Positions 1 to 9,062 of a stretch of DNA of 64,000 nt are shown here, piece by piece. The DNA comes from Paenibacillus protaetiae (GTDB lineage: Bacteria > Bacillota > Bacilli > Paenibacillales > Paenibacillaceae): assembly GCF_004135365.1 (NCBI RefSeq), contig NZ_CP035492.1, forward strand, positions 3,468,001 to 3,532,000, written 5' to 3'. The notes beneath the pieces were generated by a model. It saw only the letters and a list, made by a program, of their open reading frames with translations, was not told the DNA's origin and ran no database searches. The translations under genes were made by a program, and so were the position numbers. The first letter of the stretch is position 1, and the number at the start of each line of letters is the position of its first letter.

Positions 1-161
1 TCAATTGCATCTATTGTACGCTAACGGGATACGGAATCACAAATGGACAAAGTATGGCGGACGGCTCCTGAAGGTCTGCTGCCACTCATCGGCACTGGCA
101 TTTGCGAACAAGGTTATATTTGTCGTACGATAAAGCTAACTATAAGGAAATGGGGATAGGC

Positions 162-656
162 ATGATGCATTTGTCAGATGGTGTTATGCAAGTTATATCA
201 ATTGTGGTATCGCTTCTTCTAGGTTCCGCCATCATCTTTTTGCGGATGAAAGGGACGAAACGCCCTACGACGCTTCGTAAAATCATTATCCCGCCGCTGG
301 GCATGTCGACCGGCGCCTTAATGTTCATTTCTCCTTTAACAAGGGTTCCGTGGCTGTGGGCGCTTATTACGTTTGCTTTAGGATTGTTTGTGTTTTCGGT
401 TCCGCTTATTTTGACAACTAGGCTCGAGCGGGTCGGACCGGAAATTTACGTAAGGCGTTCTAAAATTTTTGCTTTTATCATTATCGGACTGCTTATATTG
501 CGGCTCGCGCTGCATGGCGTTGTAGAAGAATATATGACGATTGCGCAAACCGCCGGCCTGTTCTTCCTGCTCGCATTTGGCATGATTATCGCTTGGAGAA
601 TCTCGATGCTGTTTGGCTATATGAAATTGCAAAAGCAGGAGCCGGCAAAAGCTTGA
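162..656 (+). CDS. ccdC: CcdC-like integral membrane protein (DUF1453 family)
   Basis: A hydrophobic protein of about 164 residues with four or five predicted membrane segments. It resembles CcdC of Bacillus, a membrane protein found near cytochrome c maturation genes whose biochemical role is not settled. The ATG at 162 is chosen because a purine-rich stretch (AAGGA at 144-148) precedes it; a TTG at 102 and an ATG at 150 are in frame but have no usable binding site. The family call rests on the pattern of short hydrophobic helices and a central RRSK-type loop, so the function is inferred. Its stop codon lies inside a 12-bp inverted repeat. Confidence 0.65.
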   Translation: MMHLSDGVMQVISIVVSLLLGSAIIFLRMKGTKRPTTLRKIIIPPLGMSTGALMFISPLTRVPWLWALITFALGLFVFSVPLILTTRLERVGPEIYVRRSKIFAFIIIGLLILRLALHGVVEEYMTIAQTAGLFFLLAFGMIIAWRISMLFGYMKLQKQEPAKA

Positions 657-675
657 CCTTGCGGCCGGCTCCTGC
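635..675 (+). other. 12-bp inverted repeat spanning the ccdC-like stop codon
   Basis: GCAGGAGCCGGC (635-646) is matched by its exact reverse complement at 664-675 with a 17-base loop. No T-run follows, so it is not a standard intrinsic terminator; an mRNA-stabilising or weak terminating hairpin is possible. The rest of 676-842 shows nothing recognisable. Confidence 0.5.
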
Positions 676-842
676 GCCGAGAGCGCAAGCCGTGCAGCGG
701 GCTGGCATATTAGATGCCGTTTGAGATCAAGCCGTTACGTTTCCGGCGCTTCAAACGGCATTTTGCCGTGCAGCAGGCGCTGGATCTTGACGCAAATCCG
801 GATCATTTGACAGCAAGGAGCGGAAATGTTATTTTAATAATT

Positions 843-856
843 AATTGCATGCAATT
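843..856. promoter_or_regulatory. Palindromic operator, probable OhrR/MarR site
   Basis: AATTGCATGCAATT is a perfect 14-bp palindrome in an AT-rich stretch about 40 bases before the OhrR-like start. Known OhrR operators are AT-rich palindromes of similar size overlapping the promoter they control, so autoregulation is likely. The exact OhrR consensus is not matched. Confidence 0.55.
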
Positions 857-896
857 TAATTTTCAACAATCTAAAATCGCAGGAGGCTGAAGCAGA

Positions 897-1355
897 GTGG
901 AACGTTCCGACATGCTGCGTCTCGAGCAGCAGGTTTGCTTTTCGCTGTATGCCTGCTCGCGGGAAGTAACGAAGATTTACAGGCCTTTTCTCGACAAGAT
1001 GGGGCTCACATACACGCAATACATTACGATGCTGGCGTTATGGGAAGAAGACAACGTGCCGGTTAAAGCGCTTGGCGAACGGCTTTACCTCGATTCGGGC
1101 ACCTTGACGCCGCTGCTCAAAAAGCTGGAGGCGGCAGGTTATGTCGTGCGGGAGCGGGATGTGAAGGACGAGCGGAGCGTGCTGGTCCGGCTGACCGGCC
1201 CGGGCAGAGCGCTGCGAGAACAGGCGCTTGATTTGCCTTACGAGTTGTTTTGCCGGCTGGGACTGACAGTGGAACAAACCGCCATGCTGCGCGAGACGCT
1301 GCAGCAGCTGACGGAGTCGATACATCAGCATACACGGGAGGATGATGAACGATGA
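897..1355 (+). CDS. MarR-family regulator, OhrR-like organic peroxide sensor
   Basis: A 152-residue winged-helix repressor of the MarR family. Residues near 60-100 carry the recognition helix region ([20 protein letters not shown]) and the wing with the DERS motif typical of the family. A cysteine at position 14 (EQQVCFSLY) sits where OhrR proteins carry the redox-sensing Cys15, so peroxide sensing is inferred. The GTG start at 897 has AGGAGG at 881-886. The stop overlaps the glutathione peroxidase start by four bases (ATGA), so the two are translationally coupled. Pairing with a glutathione peroxidase rather than an Ohr thiol peroxidase is slightly unusual. Confidence 0.85.
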   Translation: MERSDMLRLEQQVCFSLYACSREVTKIYRPFLDKMGLTYTQYITMLALWEEDNVPVKALGERLYLDSGTLTPLLKKLEAAGYVVRERDVKDERSVLVRLTGPGRALREQALDLPYELFCRLGLTVEQTAMLRETLQQLTESIHQHTREDDER

Positions 1356-1897
1356 CGATTTATGATTATACAGTAGAGACGATTAACGGAACGCCAACGA
1401 CGCTGGAGCCGTACCGCGGCAAAGTGCTTGTCATCGTCAACACGGCAAGCAAATGCGGCTTTACGCCGCAATATGAAGGGCTGCAAAAGCTGTATGAGGA
1501 ATATAAAGACCAAGGTTTTGAAATTTTAGGTTTTCCAAGCAATCAGTTTGCCGAGCAGGAGCCGGGAAGCAATGATGATGTGCAGCAGTTTTGCTCCATC
1601 AACTACGGCGTAACGTTCCCGCTGTTTGCAAAAAGCGACGTGCGCGGCGACAACGCTTTGCCGTTGTTTAACCAGCTGACGAAGGAAGCGCCGTTCCGCG
1701 GCTTCAATACGGATACGCCAAGCGGCAAAATGCTGGACGGCTTCCTGCAGGAGAAGCTGCCGGAGCTGCTTGAAGGCGACTCGGTCAAATGGAACTTTAC
1801 CAAGTTTTTGGTGGACCGCGAAGGCCGCGTAGTAGCCCGCTTTGAATCGCCGGAAGAACCGGCTGCGATGAAAGAAGCGATCGAAAAGCTGTTGTAA
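1352..1897 (+). CDS. Glutathione peroxidase-family thiol peroxidase
   Basis: A 181-residue cytoplasmic peroxidase of the GPx family (BsaA type). The catalytic residues are visible: Cys35 in [12 protein letters not shown], Gln65 in FPSNQF and Trp147-Asn148 in WNFTKFL. In bacteria lacking glutathione such enzymes normally take electrons from thioredoxin and reduce organic or hydrogen peroxides. It is coupled to the OhrR-like gene before it, which implies peroxide-induced expression. A strong terminator follows. Confidence 0.93.
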   Translation: MTIYDYTVETINGTPTTLEPYRGKVLVIVNTASKCGFTPQYEGLQKLYEEYKDQGFEILGFPSNQFAEQEPGSNDDVQQFCSINYGVTFPLFAKSDVRGDNALPLFNQLTKEAPFRGFNTDTPSGKMLDGFLQEKLPELLEGDSVKWNFTKFLVDREGRVVARFESPEEPAAMKEAIEKLL

Positions 1898-1967
1898 GAA
1901 AAGGCGTTGGCCGCCGCTCCTCCTGCGGCGGCCGGAAGACGCCGCGGCGCCGGAGGAGGCGCCGCAT

Positions 1968-2009
1968 AAGCTTGCCGCCCGGGTAATACGGGCGGCAAGC
2001 TTTTTTTTT
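1968..2009 (+). terminator. Intrinsic terminator after the peroxidase gene
   Basis: A 14-bp stem (1968-1981 with 1989-2002), GC-rich, closes a short loop and is followed by nine T. It ends the ohrR-gpx operon. Confidence 0.9.
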
Positions 2010-2163
2010 GCGTTTGCGGCGGGCAGGCAGGCGAATTCGAAGAACCGGCCCGGCCGCCTTGTTGGCGAGGCTGATGAACGACCGGCCGGCCGCCCGGAAT
2101 GAGCAGGGAAAGCATGGCTAATACTACGTTCAGCTAGCAATTCAGGAAAGCTGAGGGAATGAA

Positions 2164-3521
2164 ATGGCGGATCACATCCAATCATCAGACAGCGGTTTAA
2201 ACGGCTCAAACGACAAGTTTTCCAGATCGGGCTTTATATTTGCCGCAATCGGCAGCGCCGTCGGGCTCGGCAACCTGTGGAAATTTCCTTATATCACCGG
2301 CATGTACGGAGGAGCAGCGTTTTTCCTGCTATTTATTATGTGCTTGTTGTTTGTCGGATTGCCGATTTTGCTTGCGGAGCTGACAATCGGCAGGGGCGGG
2401 CGGGGCAGCGCGGCAAGCTCGCTTGTACGGCTGAGCGGCAATCGGCTATGGGGCGGATTTGGCGTCATTGCCATTGCCGGCGCTTTTTTCATTTTATCCT
2501 TTTACGCGGTTGTAGCGGGCTGGACGCTGCATTATATGGTGTTATCGTTTAGCCGGCAATTGTTCGCTGATGCGGATTTCGGGCAGCGGTTCGCCCATTT
2601 CAACGGGAGCTGGCTGCCTGTGCTTTGGCAGTTTGTCGGAATGCTGGTGACATCGGCGGTGGTCTACAAAGGCGTCTCTTCGGGCATCGAGAAGTTTAAT
2701 AAAATTTTTTTGCCGGGGCTGGTCATCCTGCTTCTGCTGCTCGTAATCCGGGCGTTAACCATGAAAGGCGCTTGGGAAGGCGTGGAGTTTTTTCTGATGC
2801 CGGACTTCAGTAAGCTGACCACGGAATCGGTGCTGGTCGCGCTTGGCCATGCTTTTTTTTCGTTGTCGCTTGGCATGGGCACGATGATGACTTACGGCGC
2901 ATATGTGGACAAGCGCCAGTCGTTAGGCTCGGCGACGCTTGCGATAGGCGCCGGGGACCTTATTTATGCGCTGCTGGCGGGGCTGATCATTTTTCCGATA
3001 TCGGCCGCGTTTGGCATTGCGCCGGACCAGGGGCCAAGCCTCGTATTTATTGCCTTGCCGGCGGCTTTTGCAGCTATGCCGCTCGGCTGGCTGTTCGGCG
3101 GCTTGTTTTTCTTAATGCTTGCATTTGCGGCATTGACGTCGACCGTGTCGCTGCTGGAGGTGCCCGTTGCCTATACGCAGGACAAGCTGGGCTGGGGCCG
3201 GCGGCTTTCGACGGTAGTCGTCGGCTGTTTATGTTTTCTGATCGGGATTCCTTCGGCACTTTCCGGCGGCGGCTTGTACGGCTGGCTTTCCTTTGGGGGC
3301 GGACGTTTTTTGAATGGATGGATTTTATCGCCTCAAACATTATTTTGCCGGTTGGCGGCTTTGTTGTGACGATCTTTGCCGGATACGTCTGGAAGCAGGC
3401 CGGCGATGAAGCGGGATTGTCGGGCGGCTGGTACCGTTTATGGGCATTCCTTGTCCGGTATGTCGCCCCGGTTCTTGTTGTCGCCGTGTTCCTGTACACC
3501 AGCGGCATCATCCATTTTTAA
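2164..3521 (+). pseudogene. Sodium:neurotransmitter symporter (NSS) family transporter, frameshifted
   Basis: The first 400 or so residues match the NSS/SNF family: the SGFIFAAIGSAVGLGNLW sodium-site helix near the start, then about ten membrane segments. At 3295-3299 (a run of five G) the frame breaks. Reading continues in another frame with RTFFEWMDFIASNIILPVGG, the expected last two helices, and ends at 3521. One extra G restores a protein of about 452 residues, the normal length for bacterial NSS carriers such as YocR/YhdH, which import amino acids with sodium. Unrepaired, translation stops at 3369 after a short out-of-frame tail. An error in the source sequence is as likely as real inactivation. 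Confidence 0.85.
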
Positions 3522-3772
3522 TGGTTAGTTCCCGGCGAAGCTGCAGTTGCGGTTCTGGTATAGCGGAGTGGGGCTGTCCGATTGGACTTGCGGTTGCAGG
3601 TGAGGTCTATTGGGGCTGGGTCGGTGGAAGGGAAAGCAATATAGGATGGTGCAGCGGGTAAGGTCAGGTTCCGCATTTAAGAGCTGACTAAGAGGAGTGA
3701 AGCAGGTTCGGACTTGTGCAGTTTATTATTGGGTTCGGACCGGTCAGCTCGAATGGACCTTTTCACATTGCC

Positions 3773-3954
3773 AACTGCAAATATGCAGTTAATTTTGAAC
3801 GAAAATGAAGGTTTGACCCAAACAACTGTAAATTTGCAGTTGATTTTGCCCGTTTTCCTCCAATTCGCTCGAAATAGCAAAAAACAACTGCATATTTGCA
3901 GGTAAACACCGCCAGAGCCTTCTTTTTCGGAAAAACAACTGCATATATGCAGTT
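3773..3954. repeat. Four 18-bp palindromes with regular spacing
   Basis: Copies start at 3773, 3824, 3886 and 3937. The last is the perfect palindrome AACTGCATATATGCAGTT; the others differ at one to three positions, mostly at the centre. Start-to-start spacings are 51, 62 and 51 bases, a symmetric arrangement close to whole helical turns. No gene is supported at 3522-4368; open frames there are short or repeat-driven. Confidence 0.85.
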
Positions 3955-4031
3955 GGCCGTCCGCTCGGCGGACTTCAATTGCCCGAGACAGCACGGGCCG
4001 CCTCACAGTAGCCCGGCAGGGCCGCCAGAAA

Positions 4032-4300
4032 CGCCCCGCGCGGCGCAGCAGCGCCAGAGCCCGCCGCACGCAGAGCCTCGCGCGGCGCAGCTGCACCAGA
4101 GCCCGCCGCACGCAGAGCCCCGCGCGGCGCAGCAGCGCCAGAGCCCGCCGCACGCATCAGCCCGACGTCGCTCCCAGCACCAGAGCCCGCCGCACGCAGA
4201 GCCCCGCGCGGCGCAGCAGCGCCAGAGCCCGCCGCACGCATCAGCCCCGCGCCGCTCCCAGCACCAGAGCCCGCCGCACGCATCAGCCCGACGCCGCTCC
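4032..4300. repeat. 42-bp GC-rich tandem repeat (minisatellite), six core copies
   Basis: The 19-mer CCAGAGCCCGCCGCACGCA occurs at 4054, 4096, 4138, 4180, 4222 and 4264, exactly 42 bases apart. The 23-base segments between the cores fall into two types, one containing CGCGCGGCGCAGC and one containing CGCTCCCAGCA, which alternate in the second half. Because 42 is divisible by three, long open frames appear on both strands, but they have no binding site and no recognisable domain, so they are treated as non-coding. Confidence 0.9.
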
Positions 4301-4313
4301 CATCGCGAGCGCG

Positions 4314-4362
4314 AAAAAAAGGCAAGCCCTGCAGACAAATTCGTCTGCAGGGCTTGCCTTTT
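4314..4362. terminator. Bidirectional intrinsic terminator
   Basis: A 16-bp perfect stem (4321-4336 with 4343-4358) is flanked by seven A on the left and four T on the right. The A-run is the U-tract for the minus-strand aminotransferase operon ending at 4369. Confidence 0.9.
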
Positions 4363-4368
4363 ACATCT

Positions 4369-5538
4369 CTATATGTTCACGCGCAGCCAGCGGTCAATCC
4401 GGATTAGCGCTTCCTCCAGCTTCTCCATCGAAGCGGCGTAGGAGCAGCGGATAAAGCCTTCTCCGCCGCCGCCGAATACTTGGCCGGGAACAGCGGCGAC
4501 TTTAGCCTCCGCCAGCAGCCGTTCGGCGAAACGCTGGGACGTTAAGCCTGTTGACGCAATGGACGGGAACGCGTAGAACGCGCCTTGCGGTTCGCGGCAG
4601 GTTAAGCCGATGTTGTTCAGCCCTTGCACAAAAAAACGGCGGCGCCGGTCAAATTCCTGTTTCATCGCATCCTTTTCTTCCAGACCCGAACGCAAGCATT
4701 CGATGGCGGCCACCTGGCCAACCGTAGGCGCGCAAAGCGCCGTGTATTGGTGGATTTTCACCATGGCGCTGATCAGCTCACGCTCTCCGCAAGCATAACC
4801 GACGCGCCAGCCGGTCATGGCAAACGCTTTGGAGAAACCGCTGATGACAATGGTGCGCTCCTTCATGCCGGGCAGCGACGCAATGCTCGCATGCCTGCCG
4901 CCATACGTCAGCTCGGCGTACATCTCATCGGACAAGACGATCAGGTCATGCTCTTCGGCCAGCTTCGCGATCGGCCTCCAGTCGTCCAGCGTCATGACGG
5001 CACCGGTCGGATTGCTTGGATAATTGACCACAAGCATCTTCGAGCGCGGCGTGATGGCTTTACGGAGCGCATCGGCTGTCAGCTTGAATGAATGGCGGGC
5101 CGATGTTTCGATTGGCACCACCTGTGCGCCGTTCATGCGGGCAAGCGGCTCGTAAGCGATATAGCCGGGGACGGGGATTAATAGTTCGTCGCCGGGAGAA
5201 AGAAACGCGCGCATGGCGAGGTCGATGGCTTCGCTGCCGCCGACCGTTACCAGCACTTCGCCGGCGGGATCATACGCCAGCTGGAAGCCCGCATGCAAAT
5301 ATTCGGCAATGGCTTCGCGCAGCGCGTACAGCCCTTCGTTAGGCGTATACATCGTGCTGCCGCTTTCCATGAGCCGGATGCACGCTTCCCTTGCTTTGCG
5401 CGGCGTCCGGAAATCCGGCTCGCCGACGCCAAGCGAAATCGTCTCTGCGCTTGCTTCGGCCGCGTTAAAAAACTGCCGGATACCGGATGGCGGCATTTCC
5501 CTTACGACTTTTGAAATATAATCACTCGTCTTGCTCAT
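4369..5538 (-). CDS. PLP-dependent class I/II aminotransferase (PatA/AspC-like)
   Basis: A 389-residue fold-type I aminotransferase. The PLP-binding lysine is Lys237 in SGFSKAFAMTGWRVG, with NYPSNPTG (172-179) and SDEMY (203-207) supplying the other cofactor contacts. Family members of this type include aspartate aminotransferase and PatA, which acts on N-acetyl-diaminopimelate. It is the last gene of a minus-strand operon 23 bases after ddl, so a role in supplying amino acids for the cell wall is plausible but inferred. Exact substrate cannot be read from sequence. Confidence 0.88.
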   Translation of the reverse strand: MSKTSDYISKVVREMPPSGIRQFFNAAEASAETISLGVGEPDFRTPRKAREACIRLMESGSTMYTPNEGLYALREAIAEYLHAGFQLAYDPAGEVLVTVGGSEAIDLAMRAFLSPGDELLIPVPGYIAYEPLARMNGAQVVPIETSARHSFKLTADALRKAITPRSKMLVVNYPSNPTGAVMTLDDWRPIAKLAEEHDLIVLSDEMYAELTYGGRHASIASLPGMKERTIVISGFSKAFAMTGWRVGYACGERELISAMVKIHQYTALCAPTVGQVAAIECLRSGLEEKDAMKQEFDRRRRFFVQGLNNIGLTCREPQGAFYAFPSIASTGLTSQRFAERLLAEAKVAAVPGQVFGGGGEGFIRCSYAASMEKLEEALIRIDRWLRVNI

Positions 5539-5561
5539 CGCTTGCTCGCTCCTCCGCTACT

Positions 5562-6473
5562 TTAATCTCTTTGCCGTTCCTCTAGCGAATACGTGATAAT
5601 GTCGTCCAGCAGCGCGCTGAACGAAATACCCGCGGCGGCGGCGCTTTTGGGCAGCAGGCTGTTGCGGGTCAGCCCCGGCAGCGTATTGATCTCCAGCACA
5701 TAAGGCGTGCCGTCTTTAATGATCATATCGATGCGCGCATATACGCTGCATTTCAGCGCCTTGTAGCTGGCGAGTGCGGCATCCGCCACCTTCTCCTGAA
5801 GCTCAGGGATCAGCTCGACAACCTGCTCTTCGGCAGCGCCGTCCTCGTATTTGGACGTATAGTCAAAAAACTCCGAGCTCGGGCGGATGGAGATGATCGG
5901 CAGCAGCTCGCCGTTTACAACCGGGCAAGTAATTTCGTCTCCGCCGATAAATTGCTCGATCATGACCGAACGGTCCCATTTCAGCGCCTCCAGAACAGCC
6001 GCTTCCAGCTCACCTGCATTGCGGGCAATGCAGGTGGCGATGCTGGAGCCGCCGGAGTTAGGCTTTACGACAACCGGGAAGCCAAGCTTCTCCGTATTGG
6101 CAGCGGCCAGTTCCTCCATGCTGCCGACATTCACCCAATCGGCGGTTGGGACGCCCTCCTGGCGGAGCAGCTTTTTTGTCACGTCTTTATCCATGCAGGC
6201 GCTGCTCGACAGCACGCCGCAGCCGGTGTAAGGGATGCCCAGCGATTCCAGCGTCGCTTGCACCGTGCCGTCCTCGCCGTATTTGCCGTGCAGGGCAAGC
6301 AGCGCGACGTCGATGCCTCCCGTTTTATCAATCAGGTCGCGTTTCGTATTAATTTCAATCGGATACACCTCATATTTGGAACGGTCGAGGTTGGCGACCA
6401 TTTCTTTTCCTGTCAGCAGCGATATTTCCCGTTCTGAAGATACGCCGCCCATAATAACTCCTACTTTCATCAT
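5562..6473 (-). CDS. ddl: D-alanine--D-alanine ligase
   Basis: A 303-residue ATP-grasp enzyme that joins two D-alanines for peptidoglycan precursor synthesis in the cytoplasm. Recognisable parts are the N-terminal GGVSSEREISLLTG, the HGKYGEDGTVQ loop, KPNSGGSSIAT in the ATP-grasp domain and the C-terminal EINTLPGLT metal-binding motif. Length fits the short DdlB-like class. AGGAGGA precedes the ATG at 6473. The MocR-type regulator directly upstream on the same strand probably controls it. Confidence 0.95.
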   Translation of the reverse strand: MMKVGVIMGGVSSEREISLLTGKEMVANLDRSKYEVYPIEINTKRDLIDKTGGIDVALLALHGKYGEDGTVQATLESLGIPYTGCGVLSSSACMDKDVTKKLLRQEGVPTADWVNVGSMEELAAANTEKLGFPVVVKPNSGGSSIATCIARNAGELEAAVLEALKWDRSVMIEQFIGGDEITCPVVNGELLPIISIRPSSEFFDYTSKYEDGAAEEQVVELIPELQEKVADAALASYKALKCSVYARIDMIIKDGTPYVLEINTLPGLTRNSLLPKSAAAAGISFSALLDDIITYSLEERQRD

Positions 6474-6532
6474 GCTAATCTTCCTCCTTCATTCGTTGTA
6501 AGCGAGCCGCCGTCCGTCAGCCGCGAAGCCGG

Positions 6533-8005
6533 CTACAAAAGCTGCCTTGCCGCTTTGCCGATCCGTTCGATGCCTGCGGCGATTTGTTCGTCCGATACGC
6601 GGGAGAACCCGATCCGCATCGTATGCTGCCCTCCGCCATCCGTATAAAAAATATCGCCCGGCGTAAATGCCACGCCTTGCTTCAAGCAGGCGTCCAGCAA
6701 ATCGCGGGTGCGGAAGGACGGCTCAAATGCTGCAAACAGATGCAGTCCGCCGTCCCCGGACAGCCGTTTGGCCGGCAGCCACTTTTTGCAGCATTCGCTG
6801 GCCAGCTCGTATTTTCGTTTATATTCGGCTTTGGCGCGCTTTAAATATTTTTCGAAATTGCCGTTATGCAAATATTGATACAGCAGTGACTGATCCAGCG
6901 TTGACGTATGAATGGTGCGGGCGCGCTTGACGCTTTCCATATAGTCGATCAGCTCTTTGTCCGCCGCCATCCACCCGACGCGCAAGCCGGGGAACAAAAT
7001 TTTCGAGAAGCTGCCTAAATAGATGACCTGATTGGACTTGCCTGCGCAGGCGATGAGCGGAGCGACGTGAGAGCCGGAATACCGGAGCTCCTCGTTAAAG
7101 CCGTCCTCCACAATCGGGATATGCCGCTCGCTTAGCAGCCGGATCGCCTCCAGCCGCTTATGATGCGACATGACGATGCCGGTTGGATTATGGTAAGAGG
7201 GCACCAAATAAGCAAGATCGTAAGGGCGTTTATCCAGCTCCTCCCGGAGCATGCCGATATTTAACCCGTCCTGCTCCATCTCGATGCCGGTCAGCTCAAA
7301 GCCGTGCATGCGCATATTTTTAATGGCCGTGTTATGGGTCGGGTTTTCGCACAAAATCCGTTTATGATTCTGATTAAGGCCCGACAACAGCAGATTAAAC
7401 CCTTCGGTAAAACCGTTTGTAATGAGCAGATCTTTGCCCGCCATATCCACGCCTTTGTTCTCCATATAACGCTTTAAATAATCGATCAGCGGCTTATAGC
7501 CTTTGGCATAGCCGTAGTTGAGCAGCACGTTGCCTTCAATCGACATCCGGTCGAGAAACGCGCGTTTGACGTTTTGCAGGTCGAACAGCTTTTCGTCCGG
7601 CGCAATGCTGGTGAAGGAAATCGTGCCTTTGCCGGCGCGGATGCCGTGCTTCATCAAGTCATGCTCTTCCGCCAGCTTGGCGTAGCCGTTCACGCGCTGC
7701 TTCCAGTCGATCCGCTGCTCTTTGCCTTCCCGGCCGCCGTCCTGCGCGCCAACCTGGGCGTTTGCAGCAGCGGGCACCACATAATGGCCTTTGCCCTGCA
7801 GCGGATAAATAAATCCTTCATCTTCAAGGTCGGCGTACGCGGTCAGGACGGTCGTCCGGCTGACACGGAGCAGGGAGCTGAGCTCCCGCGTGGACGGCAG
7901 CTTCTGATCCGCTTGGAATGCGCCTGTCGTCATCAGCCGTTTCAAATAGTCCTTCACCTGGATATAAGCCGGCCGGTCACTTGCCAGTTCGAAATCGGAA
8001 TACAT
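6533..8005 (-). CDS. MocR/GabR-family regulator, DdlR-like
   Basis: A 490-residue fusion of an N-terminal GntR-type winged helix (residues about 10-78) with a C-terminal aminotransferase-like domain (about 120-490) that binds PLP. The PLP lysine is Lys335 in GSFSKILFPGLRVGW; YHNPTG and VEDGFNEEL are the other cofactor motifs. In Brevibacillus a MocR protein named DdlR activates ddl, and the position immediately upstream of ddl here supports the same role. The 59-base gap to ddl would hold its binding site. PdxR- or GabR-like roles are less likely given the neighbours. Confidence 0.88.
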   Translation of the reverse strand: MYSDFELASDRPAYIQVKDYLKRLMTTGAFQADQKLPSTRELSSLLRVSRTTVLTAYADLEDEGFIYPLQGKGHYVVPAAANAQVGAQDGGREGKEQRIDWKQRVNGYAKLAEEHDLMKHGIRAGKGTISFTSIAPDEKLFDLQNVKRAFLDRMSIEGNVLLNYGYAKGYKPLIDYLKRYMENKGVDMAGKDLLITNGFTEGFNLLLSGLNQNHKRILCENPTHNTAIKNMRMHGFELTGIEMEQDGLNIGMLREELDKRPYDLAYLVPSYHNPTGIVMSHHKRLEAIRLLSERHIPIVEDGFNEELRYSGSHVAPLIACAGKSNQVIYLGSFSKILFPGLRVGWMAADKELIDYMESVKRARTIHTSTLDQSLLYQYLHNGNFEKYLKRAKAEYKRKYELASECCKKWLPAKRLSGDGGLHLFAAFEPSFRTRDLLDACLKQGVAFTPGDIFYTDGGGQHTMRIGFSRVSDEQIAAGIERIGKAARQLL

Positions 8006-8106
8006 GCTATGCCACTCCCTTGCATCCTTATCATGCCATAATGCCTCTTGTCTTCAAAAGAACCACCGCCCCCGCCTTTCACGCGTCAAGTGGTCTGCCG
8101 CCGGTC

Positions 8107-8139
8107 CGTCAAAACAGCCGCTGAGCGGTCAGCGGCTGT
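8107..8139 (-). terminator. Terminator after the ArsR-type regulator gene
   Basis: ACAGCCGCTGA (8114-8124) pairs perfectly with 8129-8139 around a four-base loop; on the minus strand a short U-rich stretch follows. It separates the ArsR-type gene from the DdlR-like gene. Confidence 0.75.
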
Positions 8140-8147
8140 CCGATCCA

Positions 8148-9062
8148 TTATGGGCGTGCCTCAATATAATGAAGCAGCTTGTTTTCCACTTGATAAATCG
8201 ATTTGGTGCGAATGCTGTATTCGGTTACATTTTCCCCTTCAAGATGGGCGTACAGCAGTCCTGCATTCCGCAGCTTGGCCAAATGGTCATGCGTGATCCC
8301 TTTCGAGAGCCCCAAGTAACGCACAATTTCAATAAAGGTGCGCGGCTTCTCTGCCACATACCGCAAAATTTTGAGCCGGTTTTTCTCCCCGAGGCTGCGA
8401 AGCAAGTTCAGGTCCGGCGTCGGAATCGTATCCGGGTCTCCGAAATAAAGCCGGGCGTTATAGAAGCAAACGATATAATGGTCAAAATGATAAACGATAT
8501 TGCGGGGCTGAAAATGATATTGCGGAATAAGAATAAGCTGACTCATGCCGGGCAGCGGACGGAACATCAGTCCGTTCGTCGTCTCGTCAATCGCAGATTC
8601 CGCCGGCAGCTTCTGCAGCATCTTGCTGCGCGCCTTCGCTTCCTGTTCCAGCGCATGGCCGATTGCCGGGTCAAGCTTGCTGAAATATTGGAGGTGCCAC
8701 TCTCGCAGCAGCGCGGTTATGCGTGTGCGGTATTGTTCCAGGTCATCCGGATAAGGATGGCTGTATTCGGCGAACAAAGCTTTCATTTGCTTGGTATCCA
8801 GCTTGTCCAGCCAGCCTAGAAACTGCTCCGCCGATTTTTTGTCCGGGCATAACATCGCCAGCAAATAAGCGGATTTCCACTCGTCATCCAGCTTCATCCG
8901 CTGCAGCGCTTCATTCAGCTCCGGCGTGAGCTTGCTGCTCGTCTCCTCTATCCAGGAGAGCGGAAGGTCGATTTTTTTGTGCGAACCGCGGTTAATGTAC
9001 GTATGCAAGCTTGCCATTAATTCATAAACAGGTGAATAAGCAACCGTAACCTGCCAATTCAT
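8148..9062 (-). CDS. ArsR-type winged-helix transcriptional regulator with long N-terminal domain
   Basis: 304 residues. The C-terminal 85 or so form an ArsR/SmtB winged helix: LGEKNRLKILRYVAEKP, then LGLSKGITHDHLAKLRNAGLL as the recognition region. The N-terminal 200 residues are a helical domain seen in uncharacterised Bacillales regulators; its ligand is unknown. No metal-binding cysteine pair typical of ArsR is visible, so metal sensing is not claimed. The gene is divergent from glnS across about 230 bases, so it could regulate either itself or glnS. Confidence 0.75.
   Translation of the reverse strand: MNWQVTVAYSPVYELMASLHTYINRGSHKKIDLPLSWIEETSSKLTPELNEALQRMKLDDEWKSAYLLAMLCPDKKSAEQFLGWLDKLDTKQMKALFAEYSHPYPDDLEQYRTRITALLREWHLQYFSKLDPAIGHALEQEAKARSKMLQKLPAESAIDETTNGLMFRPLPGMSQLILIPQYHFQPRNIVYHFDHYIVCFYNARLYFGDPDTIPTPDLNLLRSLGEKNRLKILRYVAEKPRTFIEIVRYLGLSKGITHDHLAKLRNAGLLYAHLEGENVTEYSIRTKSIYQVENKLLHYIEARP

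Noticed and set aside
3896-4441. Long open frames on both strands across the tandem repeat
   Set aside because: The frames stay open only because the 42-base period is divisible by three; there is no binding site and the product is repetitive Arg/Pro/Ser/His without a domain.
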